Assembly: GCA_946965045.2 (NCBI GenBank)
Contig: OX337241.1
Span: forward strand, 806,001-870,000
DNA length: 64,000 nt
Source: Epithemia pelagica
Taxonomy: Eukaryota; Bacillariophyta; Bacillariophyceae; Surirellales; Surirellaceae
Direction of reading: 5' to 3'
Both the position numbers and the translations under genes were made by a program. The notes under the pieces were generated by a model that was not told the origin of the DNA, searched no databases, and saw only the letters and a list, made by a program, of their open reading frames with translations. This document shows positions 63,401 to 64,000 of this stretch, one piece after another (positions within the stretch are counted from its first letter, which is position 1; each line of letters starts with the position of its first letter).

Positions 63401-64000
63401 GTTGTTTTCTCTGAGCAAGAGTATCGCATGCGGCAAATCACTGCTCATCAAGGTCCTCTCAAACCTACTGATGCTCATTACAAGGGATCTAGCTACAACG
63501 TTCTTGTCGAATGGGAAAATGGGGAGACTAGCTATGAGCCTCTTTCTTTTATAGCTAGTGATGATCCTTTGCTATGCGCTATCTATGCCAAGAATAATGG
63601 ACTACTCGACTTAGATGGCTGGAAGCACCTAGCTAAATACGTCAAGACTGAAAAACGACTCATCAAGACACTCCGTCGACATTTGCAGCAAGCCAAGAAA
63701 AAGATGATCCGGCGTAACTCTCGCGCGCAAATCAAGTACCGTTTTGGCGTGCAAGTCCCACGGGATTATGATGAAGCTATCCTGCTAGATGTTCAGAACA
63801 AGAATAACTTATGGTCAAAAGCAACTGAACTCGAGCTAGATCAAGTCATTCATCAATATAAGACATTCCTAGTTCGGGATAAGGCTATTTTTCAAAATGG
63901 GAAGCTTATGAATGCTCCTGAAGGATACCAACGGTTGAGAGTTCACCTAGTTTTCGATGTCAAACATGATGGACGTCGAAAAGCTAGACTTGTAGCTGAT
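60434..64000 (+). CDS. Ty1/copia (CoDi-type) Gag-Pol polyprotein, integrase core apparently deleted, open at window end
   Basis: One frame is open from ATG 60434 to the last base (1189 codons) without a stop. Order: a Gag-like region (about 1-520) without any CCHC zinc knuckle; an aspartic protease-like motif LIDRGANGGLAGSD (D568); then DYVHRVN, a landmark that in diatom copia elements precedes the integrase. Here the frame jumps within about ten residues (near residue 752, base 62690) to STLKRWTNLILNTSGCPPSCW and NGRTPIERLTGSTPDVSFLL, which normally follow the integrase catalytic core. Then FWEPIYF, the variable linker FEDLSFEVEYDEGRLREIV and the start of reverse transcriptase (RVHLVFDVKHDGRRKARLVA) at the edge. 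So ~200-300 residues with the HHCC and DDE motifs appear to be missing without frame loss. Codon use is more T-ending than the flanking genes. Confidence 0.88.
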   Translation, partial: MTEPTENAVDLSQDPVFQHIFTTILNQPPDRLSDFQDWFTHHKFLNFSEFLELYVFEPETLADDLEFKTKRQPKTQKLHPTFAKQIRAFLLWANHLHSLAQRFFGADDWLALTREDYGRFRIGTYFPTSSQSRALNVPSTPGTPSLGTPGGKSTMSNSSQSQQDLTTFRKGIKRDSTAYEVLKEEKNYDPFMRSFRATALAQGLGNVLDPSFVVDSTDPAASALYREQQIFLYSVLVRCLQTDKGRAIIRAHTTDMDATAVLDELRTHHTDSELSRKEIMRLTAYLTNIRLDSAWRGTTSQFLLHFNEQLRLLDSLCDSSQKLPDFSRTTFLMQAVDGNEDLRRVKIFDDFLKSQSGTHAKMSYDDYYRVLTNAAFQFDQHLASKNGSKRRAYASQQCDHDIFDSDHSSSHDDFIQEDLVSIFQANRSRNRIDTRTQRIFLPKDIWDATSDEVKEMLKAHNKRILANSPNSKPRQTNLHEVSESSADENPTATDNTEEACQEAAVATESDPSPDQLLTMLHEQTDYPESDIQRVLSANKAKSKGVSFSINATYRFSKANLNPTFQLIDRGANGGLAGSDLKIIHKTGRKINIIGIDNHEVTGLDIVTAAGLYSTQLGTIVGIFHEYAYLGKGRSIHSPPQMEYFKTLVDDKSVLVGGRQRIETLDGYALPLIFKGGLVYLDSLGIPTDNDLATYPHVVFTSPDEWNPDVMDHSHSSNPDTHSDWMDLVNPDPIDRDFSATGDYVHRVNLVSQILTRYSTLKRWTNLILNTSGCPPSCWLLALDYASTVLNHLASPALNGRTPIERLTGSTPDVSFLLAHYFWEPIYFSYDPDRSSYPSTGNESKGRWVGFGTGVGDPLTWKILTDETSTILFRSTIRSAPSSLPNRRLDPEKGEIVHVRGRHEDSSSGSTPPMPTIDPHDLLGRKFLGPKLETGERFRGLVVAMVQDQAYRDRKRFEDLSFEVEYDEGRLREIVTYNELLNHLDHDPDDVVFSEQEYRMRQITAHQGPLKPTDAHYKGSSYNVLVEWENGETSYEPLSFIASDDPLLCAIYAKNNGLLDLDGWKHLAKYVKTEKRLIKTLRRHLQQAKKKMIRRNSRAQIKYRFGVQVPRDYDEAILLDVQNKNNLWSKATELELDQVIHQYKTFLVRDKAIFQNGKLMNAPEGYQRLRVHLVFDVKHDGRRKARLVAD
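60434..64000 (+). mobile_element. CoDi-type LTR retrotransposon (partial, 5' coding part)
   Basis: The coding part described above marks a Ty1/copia retrotransposon inserted at the right end of the window. LTRs, primer-binding site and target duplication cannot be delimited from this window. The uninterrupted reading frame suggests a recent insertion. Confidence 0.85.

Overview
The window looks like nuclear DNA of a diatom or a close stramenopile relative, most likely a pennate diatom. The evidence is: (i) mostly single-exon genes, with a few short introns of 121-194 nt and canonical GT..AG ends; (ii) long Gln/Asn/Ser/Thr/His/Asp homopolymer runs inside proteins; (iii) a heat-shock-factor-type protein with its DNA-binding domain at the C-terminus; (iv) a transporter whose N-terminus has the diatom plastid bipartite signal with Phe directly after the predicted signal-peptidase site; and (v) a Ty1/copia retrotransposon of the diatom CoDi type. 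No species is claimed, and no tRNA, rRNA or CRISPR was recognised.

Layout. 1-283 (-): N-terminus of a small membrane protein cut by the window edge. 1585-3174 (+): CDC20. 3533-5278 (-): leucine-rich-repeat protein. 5509-6889: a 1.38 kb segment bounded by a perfect 87-bp inverted repeat. 7199-10169: a complete but dead hAT transposon with 12-bp terminal repeats and an intact 8-bp target duplication. 12051-13004 (+): HSF-type factor. 13573-14517 (+): type II membrane protein, glycosyltransferase-like. 14916-19055 (-): condensin II subunit CAP-G2. 19797-24929 (-): FAD amine oxidase fused to an acidic, coiled-coil tail. 26229-27634 (+): His-rich protein with a helicase-associated domain, two exons. 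28311-29902 (-): plastid-targeted EamA-type transporter, two exons. 30604-31800 and 36283-37164 (+): two members of an apparently uncharacterised family with a shared C-terminal domain. Between them, 32488-34754 (+) is a type II Cys-rich membrane protein with a paralogue at 55069-56784 (-) that carries a nonsense codon. 37819-38786 and 39444-40455 (-): tandem four-TM paralogues, both starting with a microexon. About 40914-42746: an inverted-repeat segment with decayed coding sequence. 43028-46915 and 47613-51938 (-): two very large disordered proteins. 52610-54676 (+): membrane-anchored alpha/beta hydrolase, with decayed fragments of itself at 57128-57325. 60434-64000 (+): CoDi Gag-Pol, open at the window end, apparently missing the integrase catalytic core.

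How the genes relate. CDC20 and CAP-G2 are mitotic genes (APC/C activation and chromosome condensation) but are not adjacent. The 28-41 kb stretch is rich in membrane proteins and local paralogues, which suggests gene-family growth by local duplication. The 52-57 kb stretch shows the same process with decay: partial hydrolase copies and a stop-interrupted membrane paralogue. Mobile-element debris lies between the gene blocks.
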